Shown in pieces: positions 8,895 through 17,943 of a DNA stretch of 64,000 nucleotides. The translations under genes were made by a program, and so were the position numbers. Position 1 is the stretch's first letter, and each line of letters opens with the position of its first letter. This stretch comes from Hyphomicrobium sp. (GTDB taxonomy: Bacteria; Pseudomonadota; Alphaproteobacteria; Rhizobiales; Hyphomicrobiaceae): contig JASBTM010000017.1 in the NCBI GenBank assembly GCA_030148425.1, positions 744,001 through 808,000 of the forward strand, read 5' to 3'. The notes beneath the pieces were generated by a model. The model saw only the letters and a program-made list of their open reading frames with translations, made no database searches and had not been told where the DNA came from.

Positions 8895-9842
8895 TCAGCC
8901 GCGGAAGAGCGACAGGATGTTCTGGCTCGACTGGTTGGCGATGCTGAGCGCCTGGACGCCGAGCTGCTGCTTAACCTGGAGAGCCTGCAAGCGTGTTGAT
9001 TCTTCGTTCATGTCGGCATCCACCAACTGGGAGATACCGGTGCTGATCGTGTTCATCAGCGACGATACGAAGTTCGTCTGCAGGTTGATGCGCTTCTGGC
9101 TGGCACCGAGAACCGTTGCAGCCTTCGTCATTTCCTGGAACGCGCTGTCGACGCCGGCGATGTAAGACTTCAGTGTCGCCTGGTCCGTGACGCTGTCCGA
9201 CAGCTTGCTGATATCAATCGTCATGACCGACGCGCTGCCAGCTGTGTCGATCGCACCCGTCGTGCCGCGTGTGGAATCGAGGATACCGCCAGCGCCTGCT
9301 GCCGTCGACGAATCGAACAGGATGGACTGCGAGGTGTCGACCTGGATGGTGCCGACCGAAACGGAGCCGTCCGAGGTACGAGAGAACGACGAAACGATCG
9401 TCTTCGTGCCGGTGTAGCCGCTGGCCGAAGAATCGACCGAAACCCAGTTTTCGCCAGAGAAGCTAGCAGAGGACGAGATGCCCTTGAGCTGATCCTGGAG
9501 CTGCGTGATTTCCGACTGAATTTTCGAGCGATCAACGCCCGGAGAAGCAGCAGCCGTCAGCTTGTCTTTGATCTGACCGACGAGATCGATGCTCTGGTTG
9601 ATAGCGTTGTAGGCGACGTCAACGGTGCCCTTGCCCAGACCAAGCGCGTCCTGGACGGTCGAAAGTGCGGAGTTGTCCGACTTCATCGTGGTCGCGATCG
9701 ACCAATAAGCGGCGTTGTCCGAAGCGCTCGCAACCTTCAAGCCCGTCGAAATACGGGTCTGCGTCGTCAGCAAATCCTTCGAGGTCTGCTGGAGCGACTG
9801 CAGTGCGGTCATTGCAGAAATGTTGGTGTTAATACTAGCCAT
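8895..9842 (-). CDS. fliC: Flagellin
   Basis: I chose the ATG at 9842 (MASINTNISAMTALQSL), preceded by an AGGGA ribosome site 7 bases away, giving 315 residues. An ATG two codons upstream is an alternative. The N-terminal D0/D1 helices (residues 1-140) and the C-terminal helix (LGVQALSIANQSSQNILSLF) are clearly flagellin. The central variable domain is short, as in many alphaproteobacterial flagellins. It forms the filament after export. It stands alone, with 222 bases of non-coding DNA upstream and a strong hairpin downstream, so it is probably a monocistronic, highly expressed gene. Confidence 0.95.
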   Translation of the reverse strand: MASINTNISAMTALQSLQQTSKDLLTTQTRISTGLKVASASDNAAYWSIATTMKSDNSALSTVQDALGLGKGTVDVAYNAINQSIDLVGQIKDKLTAAASPGVDRSKIQSEITQLQDQLKGISSSASFSGENWVSVDSSASGYTGTKTIVSSFSRTSDGSVSVGTIQVDTSQSILFDSSTAAGAGGILDSTRGTTGAIDTAGSASVMTIDISKLSDSVTDQATLKSYIAGVDSAFQEMTKAATVLGASQKRINLQTNFVSSLMNTISTGISQLVDADMNEESTRLQALQVKQQLGVQALSIANQSSQNILSLFRG

Positions 9843-10064
9843 GCCCATGTCCCTTGTCCTTCTACTCGGCACTAAACGCAAACTGGGACATACCGGATCT
9901 ACCGGCTTGACAGACCGGCCTCATGCCTGTGGTGCAGTTGTTGGCGCCCACCCTGTCATGAGGTCGATGGATAGCGGAGAGTTATTTCTTAATAGTTACT
10001 TTTTGGGGCTGGACCGTTAATTCCTTCATCAGGAATTCGGCCGAACCGACATCGGCCGTGTGGC

Positions 10065-10805
10065 CTACGTGAAGGATTTAACGAGCGCCCCGACCAGCAG
10101 GCTCCAGCCGTCGACGAGAACGAAAAACAAAACCTTGAGAGGGAGAGAAACGACCGTCGGGGGCATCATCATCATGCCCATAGCGGTCATGATCGTGGCA
10201 ACCACAAGATCTATGACGAGGAATGGCAGCGTTATGAGAAATCCAATCTCGAAGCCGCGGCGTATTTCCGAGATCATAAACGCGGGCACGAGCACGCGGA
10301 GGTCGTCCGGGCCAGCTTTATTCTGCTCGCCGAAACGGTCGGCGGACATTTGCTCGAACATCGCAAGATCTTTTTCGCGAACGTTCGCGCGCATAAAGGT
10401 CCGAAACGGCGCGGTCGTACGTGTATAGCCATCTTGCTGGCTGATTTTGTTCTCGACCATCGGCTTGACGCCGTTGTCCCAGGCTTCCTGGAAGGTCGGC
10501 GCCATGACGAAGAGCGTCATGAAAAGCGCGAGGCTAATGATAATGAGATTATTGGGTGTCGTCTGCAGACCCAAGCCCGCGCGCAGAAATGAAAACGCAA
10601 TCGCGAACCGGGCAAAAGACGTGACCATCATCAGCAAGCCGGGCGCGACCGAAAGAACGGTCATCACCACGAGAAGCTGAACGATGCGGCCTGAGACGCT
10701 GGCATCTCCCGACGGGAACAGCGTCTGCAGGTCTATCGTCTGAGCGATCGCGACCTGGGACGAGACGGCAAGGAAGCCGAGCGCTGCGATGATTCGCCGG
10801 ATCAT
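10065..10805 (-). CDS. fliP: Flagellar export gate protein FliP
   Basis: A 246-residue membrane protein with a cleavable signal (residues 1-21) and four membrane segments. Conserved FliP blocks are visible: MMVTSFARFAIAFSFLR near 60-75, LFMTLFVMAPTF near 93, and PFLVIDLVVATIMTAMGM near 198. FliP is the core of the FliPQR export channel. fliQ and fliR are not in this window. It is the last gene of the long motA-to-fliP run and overlaps fliL by 4 bases. Confidence 0.95.
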   Translation of the reverse strand: MIRRIIAALGFLAVSSQVAIAQTIDLQTLFPSGDASVSGRIVQLLVVMTVLSVAPGLLMMVTSFARFAIAFSFLRAGLGLQTTPNNLIIISLALFMTLFVMAPTFQEAWDNGVKPMVENKISQQDGYTRTTAPFRTFMRANVREKDLAMFEQMSADRFGEQNKAGPDDLRVLVPAFMISEIRRGFEIGFLITLPFLVIDLVVATIMTAMGMMMMPPTVVSLPLKVLFFVLVDGWSLLVGALVKSFT

Positions 10806-11305
10806 TCGAGCACCAGCCCGCCGATCAACAGACCCAAAATGGCGCCGCGCCCACGAATTCTTGCGCGATCGTCAAGTTGCTCTCGCAAGTTCTGGAAGCC
10901 TCTCACACCTTGGATGTCCGCCAACGTCAGGCCTTTGAGATATGCGATCACGTCTTCGCGGACTTCGCCGAGCAATGTCGTCGTCTCGGGTGTTCCGTGT
11001 GCGACGATGAGAGAGAGATCCAGCCGAGCACGGATCTTCGGATTGGTCTCGAGATCGGTGATTACTGATGGAATCGAAAGCTCAAGGGCGTCATTGGGAA
11101 ATCGGCCGACCCCGGGGGTGAGCGGCGCGACAGATTCAGCTTTATGGGACTGGACATCCGGTGCGGAGGGCGCATCCGGCATCAGGAAATATCCATACGC
11201 ACCACCGCCGCCAATTCCCAGCACGACAGCGAGCACGGCAGAGACAAGAAAGCCGCCGATTCCGCCGGCCTGCTCGGAGTTTTTCTCGTTCGTGTTCTTT
11301 GCCAC
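10802..11305 (-). CDS. fliL: Flagellar basal body-associated protein FliL
   Basis: A 167-residue protein starting at GTG. One transmembrane helix at about 17-40 (FLVSAVLAVVLGIGGGGAYG) is followed by a periplasmic domain containing NPKIRARLDLSLIV, typical of FliL. FliL forms a ring around the stator units and supports their function under load. It overlaps fliP by 4 bases and follows flgH by 24 bases. Confidence 0.9.
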   Translation of the reverse strand: MAKNTNEKNSEQAGGIGGFLVSAVLAVVLGIGGGGAYGYFLMPDAPSAPDVQSHKAESVAPLTPGVGRFPNDALELSIPSVITDLETNPKIRARLDLSLIVAHGTPETTTLLGEVREDVIAYLKGLTLADIQGVRGFQNLREQLDDRARIRGRGAILGLLIGGLVLE

Positions 11306-11329
11306 TTGGCGTTGCCCTCCGAACCAAGC

Positions 11330-12064
11330 CTAGAACGGAGACACGATGTCGAGAATTTGCTGCCCGTACGGGGGCTGCTGGATTTCCATGACACGGCCGC
11401 GGCCGCCATACGAGATTCGCGCCTCCGCGATCTTTTCATAGGAAATCGTATTATCCGTATTGATATCACGCGGGCGGATAACGCCCTGCACGTTCAACAC
11501 GCGCATTTCGTAATTAACGCGCACCTCCTGCGACCCGCTGATCACAAGATTACCGTTCGGCAGAACTTGGCTGACGACCGCGCCGACGAGAAGATTGATA
11601 CTTTCGGAGCGATCGACCGAGCCTTTGGAATCCGTAGATGTCGTGCGATCGAGGTTGCCGTTGAGGCTTCCAGAGCCGCTTGGACCGGGCGCGCCAAAGC
11701 CAAAATTGAAATCGGCCGACGAAGTCAAGCCGACATTGGCATCGCGGGACCGTTTCAAATTGTTATCAAGCGAGGCCTTGTCGTTGATTTCGATTTTGAC
11801 AGTCACGACGTCGCCAACCTTGAGGGCGCGTGCATCGCGAAAGAGATCCGCACCTGAGTCTTGCCACGTCGAGTTTCCAGAATGATAAGCAACGGGCGTC
11901 ACCGGGAGATCAACGTGAGCCGTCCTCGACGGAGACAGTCCTGCTCCGACTGGCGACATCGCCGGTTCGCGACCCACCTCGCGGAGCTGACCTGCACAGG
12001 CTGTAAGAAGCAGAGACAGGGATGCGAACGCCGGCGCCACCCATCGTTTACTATTGCTGGGCAT
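11330..12064 (-). CDS. flgH: Flagellar L-ring lipoprotein FlgH
   Basis: The start is set at the ATG at 12064 (MPSNSKRWVAPAF), giving 244 residues. This produces a proper lipoprotein signal with lipobox LLTAC and the acylated Cys at 23. The conserved FlgH segments GDVVTVKIEINDKASLDN and ISGSQEVRVNYEMR are present. It forms the outer-membrane L ring. The gene begins 14 bases inside the end of motE. Confidence 0.94.
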   Translation of the reverse strand: MPSNSKRWVAPAFASLSLLLTACAGQLREVGREPAMSPVGAGLSPSRTAHVDLPVTPVAYHSGNSTWQDSGADLFRDARALKVGDVVTVKIEINDKASLDNNLKRSRDANVGLTSSADFNFGFGAPGPSGSGSLNGNLDRTTSTDSKGSVDRSESINLLVGAVVSQVLPNGNLVISGSQEVRVNYEMRVLNVQGVIRPRDINTDNTISYEKIAEARISYGGRGRVMEIQQPPYGQQILDIVSPF

Positions 12065-12791
12065 TGGCCTTGCGCTCCGGATGAATTGCGATGTCGCCCG
12101 ATCCGGCGATAACAGCGGAAAGCCGAGCGGCCTTATCGACATCCATCTCGGCCATGATCGGACTCGAAACTTTCGGAACGAGCTTCGAAATGATAGCCGC
12201 AGACGTCATCTCGTCCATCGCAGCTAGCCGCGCGGCGGCGGAATCCGGCTTCATCTTGCTGTATATCTCGACGAGAGCGTCGGTTGCGCGCGAGCTGAAG
12301 TCCTCGCGCATTTTCATCCACTTCTTCAGGACGTCGGCTTTGGCGCTCAAGAGAGCTATGCGATCGTCAATGTCTTTGCGCGCCTTGTCGAGGTTCTTCG
12401 TTTGCTGAGCGATCTGTGCCGCAGACGTCGCATCAACGATATTGGAACAATATTGCTGTGCCGGACTTAGCGGCGGAGCCGACGATTGCGGGATCGGAAG
12501 CGCATCCGGATCTTTGTCATCGGATTTTTTCGCAACGTCCGGCTTTGTATCGTCGACGGCGATGCGAAACGAGTACGCAATCGGGGCCACTTCTCCGGGG
12601 TTTCCGCGAAGCTCAAGCTCACGCGCACTGCGATCAACAGGCGCGCCTACGATCTGATTCCCAAGGCTGCCGGCGGCCGCTGTCGTGGCGTTGCCCGCGA
12701 AAAAGAGCATCCCGAGAGCAATCAGCTTCGCAAATTCGCGCGCAGCAACTCCGCCGCGAACAAGTTGTTTGTCGTCGATTGACGTTCTCAT
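12051..12791 (-). CDS. motE: MotE, chaperone for MotC
   Basis: A 246-residue protein with an N-terminal hydrophobic export signal (about 20-40). The middle is Pro/Ser-rich. The C-terminal MgtE-N-like helical domain contains LVEIYSKMKPDSAAARLA and ISKLVPKVSSPIMAEM. In S. meliloti MotE is a periplasmic chaperone that protects MotC. The family match and the presence of motC in the same region agree. It overlaps flgI by 4 bases upstream and flgH by 14 downstream. Confidence 0.85.
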   Translation of the reverse strand: MRTSIDDKQLVRGGVAAREFAKLIALGMLFFAGNATTAAAGSLGNQIVGAPVDRSARELELRGNPGEVAPIAYSFRIAVDDTKPDVAKKSDDKDPDALPIPQSSAPPLSPAQQYCSNIVDATSAAQIAQQTKNLDKARKDIDDRIALLSAKADVLKKWMKMREDFSSRATDALVEIYSKMKPDSAAARLAAMDEMTSAAIISKLVPKVSSPIMAEMDVDKAARLSAVIAGSGDIAIHPERKANAQQ

Positions 12792-13897
12792 TGAACGACT
12801 AGCTCCGCTTGCAACGCGCCCGCCGTCTTCATGGCTTGAAGGATCGCGATGATACCGAGCGGTTTCAGGCCCATCTTGTTGAGTGCCGACACAAGCTCGC
12901 GAAGATTGGCGCCCTGCATGATTGCGACGTTGCCGCCCGCCTCGTTAACATCAACCTGCGTGTTCGGAACCACGACCGTCTGTCCACCTTCGGAGAAGGG
13001 GAGGGGCTGCGAAACTTGCGGCGTCTCCGTTACGCGAACCGTGATGTTGCCGTGTGCCACGGCGACGGTCGATATCTGCACTTCGCTGCCGATGACGATC
13101 GTGCCGGTGCGCTCGTCGATAACCACGCGAGCGGACTGATCCGGGTTGACCTCAAGCTCGCCAAGCTCAGCAAGTAGTCGCGACGACAATATGCCCGGTG
13201 GCTTGCGGATCATGATGCTTTGCCAGTCCCGCGCGCGCGCGATCGGCATGCCAAAGCGATCCTTCGAGAAGTCGTTGATGACATCCATGATGCGCACGGC
13301 GGTGTTGAAGTCTGGGTTGCGCAGTTCAAACTCGAGCGGCATCGTTTCATCGAACGCGCCTGGTGCGTCTTGCTCGACGATTGCACCGTTCGGGATTCTG
13401 CCGCGCGTCGGGATGCCGGACGTGATGGATTCCGCGGCGCCCTTCGCCAAGTATCCAGAAATCGTGACGGCCCCTTGCGCGGCCGCGTAAATCTTCTGAT
13501 CGGCGCCCGAAAGAGACGTCAGCACCAGCGCGCCGCCCGCCAGAGATTTAGCGTCACCAATCGAGGATACGGTTACATCGAAGCGCGTCCCCTTCGAAGC
13601 AAAGGGGGGAAGCTCCGCCGTGACCATAACGGCCGCGACGTTTCGGGTCCGGGGTTCGTACTTCGAACCGCGAATGTTGACCCCCATCCGATCAAGCATG
13701 GCTTGCACGGATTGCTGCGTGAACGGCGTGTTACGCAGTGTATCGCCCGTTCCGTTCAAACCAACGACGAGGCCATAGCCAACCAGCTGGTTCGTGCGAA
13801 TTCCTTTAAGATCCGTGATGTCTTTTATGCGCGTTGCCGCGTGAGCAGTTACGCTCGCGGCTAGAAAAAAAAACAACGCTGCAATGCTTAATCTCAT
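12788..13897 (-). CDS. flgI: Flagellar P-ring protein FlgI
   Basis: A 369-residue protein with a clean signal peptide (cleavage after AHA, residue about 20). The near-invariant FlgI blocks are present: LKGIRTNQLVGYGLVVGLNG, VMVTAELPPFASKG, and near the end ALNKMGLKPLGIIAILQAMK. It assembles the peptidoglycan-embedded P ring around the rod. It overlaps both flgA and motE by 4 bases. Confidence 0.97.
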   Translation of the reverse strand: MRLSIAALFFFLAASVTAHAATRIKDITDLKGIRTNQLVGYGLVVGLNGTGDTLRNTPFTQQSVQAMLDRMGVNIRGSKYEPRTRNVAAVMVTAELPPFASKGTRFDVTVSSIGDAKSLAGGALVLTSLSGADQKIYAAAQGAVTISGYLAKGAAESITSGIPTRGRIPNGAIVEQDAPGAFDETMPLEFELRNPDFNTAVRIMDVINDFSKDRFGMPIARARDWQSIMIRKPPGILSSRLLAELGELEVNPDQSARVVIDERTGTIVIGSEVQISTVAVAHGNITVRVTETPQVSQPLPFSEGGQTVVVPNTQVDVNEAGGNVAIMQGANLRELVSALNKMGLKPLGIIAILQAMKTAGALQAELVVQ

Positions 13898-14379
13898 CGA
13901 TCGTCCACCGTGAGGGTCTGATCGGACTTTACGCGAGCTTTGATGATTATCCCCGACTCGGGATTTCGCACGCTGATGATTTCGCCTTCGGATCCCGACT
14001 GGAGCGGCACCCCAACGCCCGTGATCGAAAGGAATTTCGAGCTATAGGTGAGCTTATAAGTTCGCCCTTGCTTGACGAGATCTTGCGCGCGAATGCCGTT
14101 CTCGGGAATGAGTTCGCCTGGCAGAAGAGTGCGGCGCGCAACCTTCCCCAAAAGATCTTGCTCGCGCTCTCCGAATACGGGCGGATTGTCCGGCGTCACC
14201 AACAATTGACGTTCTATGAGGTTGGCGTCGGTGAGCTTGTCGCCGGGATAAATGACCGCCCGCGGCACGAAAATCGTACGGCCTGGATCTAACGCATGCG
14301 CGGCGTCCGGAAAGGTGCACATAGCGGCAAGCGCCACGGCCCTCACGATAGCATCCCGGATGACGCGCAGGCAGATCAT
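13894..14379 (-). CDS. flgA: FlgA, periplasmic P-ring assembly chaperone
   Basis: A 161-residue exported protein with a signal peptide ending near AAHA (29). The remainder is a short SAF-like/FlgA C-terminal domain (VPRAVIYPGDKLTDANL, LPGELIPENGIRAQDLVKQG). FlgA helps FlgI polymerise. It is shorter than enterobacterial FlgA, as is common in alphaproteobacteria. The ATG shares one base with the flgG stop. Confidence 0.92.
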   Translation of the reverse strand: MICLRVIRDAIVRAVALAAMCTFPDAAHALDPGRTIFVPRAVIYPGDKLTDANLIERQLLVTPDNPPVFGEREQDLLGKVARRTLLPGELIPENGIRAQDLVKQGRTYKLTYSSKFLSITGVGVPLQSGSEGEIISVRNPESGIIIKARVKSDQTLTVDDR

Positions 14380-15161
14380 CAGCGAATGTCCTTCGTGATG
14401 ACGTTGTACATATCGTCAGCCGCTGAGATGACCTTCGAATTCATTTCATAGGCGCGTTGAGCCGTGATCAGCTCGGTGATTTCTTTCACCGGATCGACGT
14501 TAGAGCTCTCAAGGTAGCCTTGCTGAATCTTAGCGAAGCCGTTGTCGCCTGGGTTTCCGAGATTCGGCGCACCGGAGGCTTCCGTTTCCTGGAAGAGGTT
14601 GCCTCCGAGCGGTGCAAGTCCGGTCTCGTTGGCGAAGTTCGCGAGCGTAAGCTGACCAAGCTGCTGCTGCTTTCCGCCGACCACTGCGAATACCTGCCCC
14701 GAGGCATTCACGACGACATCAGTGGCGTTCGCCGGCACCGTGATGTTCGGAATGACGAGATTGCCCTCGAGCGTGATGAGCTGGCCGTTCTGGTCGCGAT
14801 TGAATGCGCCGTCACGCGTGTAGAGGATTTCGTTGTTCTCGCCTTGAACCTGGAAGTATCCGCGGCCGCTAAGAGCAAGATCGTAGTGGTTGTTCGTCGA
14901 CGCCAATGGGCCTTGGGCCGAAAGATTTCGGATAGCGACCGTACGGACCCCGAGGCCGATCGTATTTCCCTCAGGGATGATCGTATCGTCATCGCGAGCC
15001 AACGTGCCGGCCGCACGATCGGACTGATAGAGAAGATCTGCGAACTCCGCACGCGAACGCTTGAAGCCGGTCGTATTAATGTTGGCTACGTTATTCGCAA
15101 TAACTTCGACGTTGGTCTGCTGGGCCGCCATGCCGGTGGCTGCAATCGATAACGCTCTCAT
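14379..15161 (-). CDS. flgG: Flagellar distal rod protein FlgG
   Basis: A 260-residue protein with the rod-protein N-terminal motif [14 protein letters not shown] and the C-terminal block [20 protein letters not shown]. The length matches FlgG. It forms the distal rod passing through the P and L rings. It follows fliE by 9 bases. Confidence 0.97.
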   Translation of the reverse strand: MRALSIAATGMAAQQTNVEVIANNVANINTTGFKRSRAEFADLLYQSDRAAGTLARDDDTIIPEGNTIGLGVRTVAIRNLSAQGPLASTNNHYDLALSGRGYFQVQGENNEILYTRDGAFNRDQNGQLITLEGNLVIPNITVPANATDVVVNASGQVFAVVGGKQQQLGQLTLANFANETGLAPLGGNLFQETEASGAPNLGNPGDNGFAKIQQGYLESSNVDPVKEITELITAQRAYEMNSKVISAADDMYNVITKDIR

Positions 15162-15170
15162 GAGTTGACC

Positions 15171-15491
15171 TCAAATCTGCATGCGGCTGATTTCTTGGTA
15201 CGCTCCGACGACTTTGTCGCGAACGGCGACAACCGTGCGGAGCGCTTGATCGGCTTGCATCACGGCTTGAACGACTTGCTGCAAAGGCGCTTTGCCCTGC
15301 ATGCCGGCCATTGCCGTGGTTTCGCCGGTCTTGAGCGTCGAAAGAGCGTCGGTGGCCATGGAAGCCATCGTCTGGGCAAAATCATTTTGCGGCACGCCAG
15401 CCGTCGCGGCAGCGGGGGCAGCCGTCGCCAAAGGAGATGTGCGCGCTACGCTGTTGAGCTCCGGTGAGAGCATCGCGATATTCAGGCTCAT
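15171..15491 (-). CDS. fliE: Hook-basal body junction protein FliE
   Basis: A 106-residue protein. The conserved C-terminal helix LQQVVQAVMQADQALRTVVAV with VVGAYQEISRMQI identifies FliE, which joins the MS ring to the proximal rod. The N-terminal part is Ala-rich and variable. The start shares one base with the flgC stop. Confidence 0.93.
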   Translation of the reverse strand: MSLNIAMLSPELNSVARTSPLATAAPAAATAGVPQNDFAQTMASMATDALSTLKTGETTAMAGMQGKAPLQQVVQAVMQADQALRTVVAVRDKVVGAYQEISRMQI

Positions 15492-15910
15492 TATGAAGAC
15501 CTCAAAAGATCAATCGTCATCGACACGATCTCACGAACCTGTTTGATGACCTGGGTGTTCGCTGTGTAGGAGCGGGATGCTTCGCGCATATCGGCAAGCT
15601 CCGTGAGCATGTCGACGTTCGGCATCTTCACGTAGCCCTTGTCATCGGCGGCAGGATGCCCAGGCATATATTCCGTGCGGAACGGCGCCTGGTCGCGTCC
15701 AATGTCTCCGACCTGGACCAAATCAATTCCATTCGCCTCATCGGATACCGACTGAAACTCGACGGTCTTGCGCTGATACGGATCGTCCCCCGAGGTCTTG
15801 CCGGTCGTCTGCGAGTTGGCGATGTTCTCCGAAAGCACGCGCATGCGCGTCGACTGAGCGAAGAGGCCGTTAGAAGCAGCCTTTTGTGCGGCTATGAGTG
15901 GGTCGCTCAT
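15491..15910 (-). CDS. flgC: Flagellar proximal rod protein FlgC
   Basis: A 139-residue protein with the rod motif RVLSENIANSQTTG near the N-terminus and the C-terminal NVDMLTELADMREASRSY block. FlgC is a proximal rod subunit. It sits 4 bases after flgB in the same operon. Confidence 0.95.
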   Translation of the reverse strand: MSDPLIAAQKAASNGLFAQSTRMRVLSENIANSQTTGKTSGDDPYQRKTVEFQSVSDEANGIDLVQVGDIGRDQAPFRTEYMPGHPAADDKGYVKMPNVDMLTELADMREASRSYTANTQVIKQVREIVSMTIDLLRSS

Positions 15911-15914
15911 GGGT

Positions 15915-16289
15915 CTAGCTCTTCGTTACGGATTGCAGCATGCGATCGAAGGTCTTCATGATTTGCGAGTTCAGCGTATAGCTGCGCATGACGTCATTCG
16001 ACTTCAGAAATTCCTGCTCGAGGTTGACGTCATTGCCGGAGACCATCACTTCGGACTTGTCCGATCCATCTCCATTGGCGATGGCGTCGAATGCGGACGA
16101 GGCGATATGCTGCGAATTGGTCGTGGCCAGCGGGGTGGACGTCTGCATGGCGTCATCGAAACTCTGCACGTCGCGCGCCTTGTACCCGGGCGTGTTGGCA
16201 TTGGCGACGTTCGATGAAATCACCGACTGGCGCTGCGCCAGCCATTCGTTCTGGCGAAACGCGAGATTAAAAAGTTGCATCGGCTGCAT
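15915..16289 (-). CDS. flgB: Flagellar proximal rod protein FlgB
   Basis: A 124-residue protein with the motif VISSNVANANTPGYKARDV near the N-terminus and a C-terminal rod helix (NDVMRSYTLNSQIMKTF). FlgB is the first proximal rod subunit. It is followed at 4 bases by flgC. The 105-base gap upstream, before the unknown gene, could hold a secondary promoter. Confidence 0.95.
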   Translation of the reverse strand: MQPMQLFNLAFRQNEWLAQRQSVISSNVANANTPGYKARDVQSFDDAMQTSTPLATTNSQHIASSAFDAIANGDGSDKSEVMVSGNDVNLEQEFLKSNDVMRSYTLNSQIMKTFDRMLQSVTKS

Positions 16290-16394
16290 GGGCGATTCCT
16301 GATTAGTCTTCTGCCAATGTGCATGCGCTCGCTTGCGTCGGACTGGCGGCGCTGCGATGCGGCCGCGTCATTCGCTGGCCGCGCTGCGGTCCGG

Positions 16395-16814
16395 CTAATT
16401 GATTCGCGCTTCGCCAAGCGCTTCGTGCAGCCGTGAGGTATTGGAGCTAGGGCCGGTCGAATCACCTTCGAATGAAATGTAGGTGATCTCGACTCCCGCC
16501 TCTTCAGCTTCCAGCATCAGCCGGAAATAGACGTGGACGGATTTATGATGGAATTCCATATCGAGGCATACGCGGGGCACAATTCCCCAATCCAAGAACA
16601 CGTCCCCCGCATAGCCGAAGCTCAAAGTTTCCGGCTTGAACGAGAGCTCGATCGACGATTGGACGAGCGAGCTGACGCTTGCGATCTGACCTGTATTTAA
16701 GTAGCTGACCAGATCCGGCAGATCGATCAACCGGAGATCGGTCGCCACTCCGCGGATGCTGTCGCCCAAAATCTTTTCACGAACTTGCGAATGATCGATG
16801 CGAATCGGAATCAT
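16395..16814 (-). CDS. Conserved flagellar-cluster protein of unknown function, 139 aa
   Basis: A 139-residue soluble protein with no signal peptide, membrane segment or domain I recognise. It is acidic, and its middle is rich in beta-strand-forming residues (LSFGYAGDVFLDWGIVPRV, VHVYFRLMLEAEEAGVEI). It sits tightly between flhB (14 bases upstream) and flgB in the long flagellar operon, so it is almost certainly co-expressed with basal-body genes. A small chaperone or export-apparatus accessory is possible but nothing in the sequence decides this. Confidence 0.7.
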   Translation of the reverse strand: MIPIRIDHSQVREKILGDSIRGVATDLRLIDLPDLVSYLNTGQIASVSSLVQSSIELSFKPETLSFGYAGDVFLDWGIVPRVCLDMEFHHKSVHVYFRLMLEAEEAGVEITYISFEGDSTGPSSNTSRLHEALGEARIN

Positions 16815-16828
16815 CGACGGCTCTTCCC

Positions 16829-17911
16829 TTAAGCGCGAATAGTATTGGTCCCATTTCTGCGCGCCTGCAGGCGAAGCAAGATTTGGGCAACGGCCTTGTA
16901 GAATTCGACAGGGATCATTTGATCCACTTCTACTTTTGCATACAGGGACCTTGCGAGAGCCTTGTCTTCAATGACCGGAATCGCGTTTTCTTCCGCAATT
17001 TTTCTAATCGTCAACGCGACCAGATCCTGTCCTTTGGCTACGACGCGTGGCGCCCCCCCTTCTGAACGCACGTAACGAAGCGCTACAGCAAAATGTGTGG
17101 GGTTAGCGATAACGAGCGTTGCGCGCGGAACAGCGGTCATCATTCGCTGACGCACACGCGCACGCGCAATCGAGCGCTGGCGGGCCTTGATGAGCGGATC
17201 GCCTTCGGACTGCTTACGTTCATCCTTCACCTCTTGCGGAGCCATCCGCAGGGAGCGCCGCCACAGGATGTGCGTGACAGGCAAATCGAACGTCAGCAGC
17301 GCACAAGACAGAATTGCAAGGACGATCAGGAGCATCGTGATGCTCTTCTGCGACAGCAGAAGAATGCCCACCGGATCGCTCCAGACTGAATTCGTGAAAT
17401 CGTGCCAGAGGTACATCAAAATGGATACGCTGGCGGCTGCGATAATCACCAAGCGTATCGTGAGCTTGAAGAATTCGAATGTTCCCGACGCGCTAAATAG
17501 ACGGCCGAAGCCTTTCGCCAACGATAATCGCGAAAAGTCGGGCATGATCCGCTTGAATTTCAAAGACGGTGTCGTCTGAAGCGCCGACGCCAGGACGCCA
17601 GCTGCGGTGAACGTCAAAACAATCGGCGCGGTGATCAGCGCCGCATCGACGCAAACGACATTGAAGAGCATCGACAGGTCGCCGCCGGTTTCGATGCGTA
17701 TCGAGCCGACATTCCCTAGAAGGCCGGTCAGAAGATCGGCGAGATGGACGAGAAAGATACGGCCGAGAATTGAGATAACCAGCAGGGCGGCGAGTAGGTA
17801 GGCGAAGTTCGTCGCTTCGCGCGATATCGGGAGATTGCCCTCGCCGCGGGCGTCGTTCAGCTTTTTGTCTGTGGCTTCTTCTGTACGACTTTCCTTGTCT
17901 GTATCGGCCAA
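16829..17911 (-). CDS. flhB: Flagellar export switch protein FlhB
   Basis: A 360-residue protein with four membrane helices in residues about 35-210 and a cytoplasmic C-terminal domain. The autocleavage motif N270-P-T-H273 (VIANPTHFAVALRY) is intact. FlhB gates the export apparatus and changes specificity when FliK signals hook completion. The N-terminus carries the usual EEATDKKLNDARGEG block. Confidence 0.97.
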   Translation of the reverse strand: MADTDKESRTEEATDKKLNDARGEGNLPISREATNFAYLLAALLVISILGRIFLVHLADLLTGLLGNVGSIRIETGGDLSMLFNVVCVDAALITAPIVLTFTAAGVLASALQTTPSLKFKRIMPDFSRLSLAKGFGRLFSASGTFEFFKLTIRLVIIAAASVSILMYLWHDFTNSVWSDPVGILLLSQKSITMLLIVLAILSCALLTFDLPVTHILWRRSLRMAPQEVKDERKQSEGDPLIKARQRSIARARVRQRMMTAVPRATLVIANPTHFAVALRYVRSEGGAPRVVAKGQDLVALTIRKIAEENAIPVIEDKALARSLYAKVEVDQMIPVEFYKAVAQILLRLQARRNGTNTIRA

Positions 17912-17943
17912 CGTCGGGCTCCAAATGCTTTACTGATCGCGCC

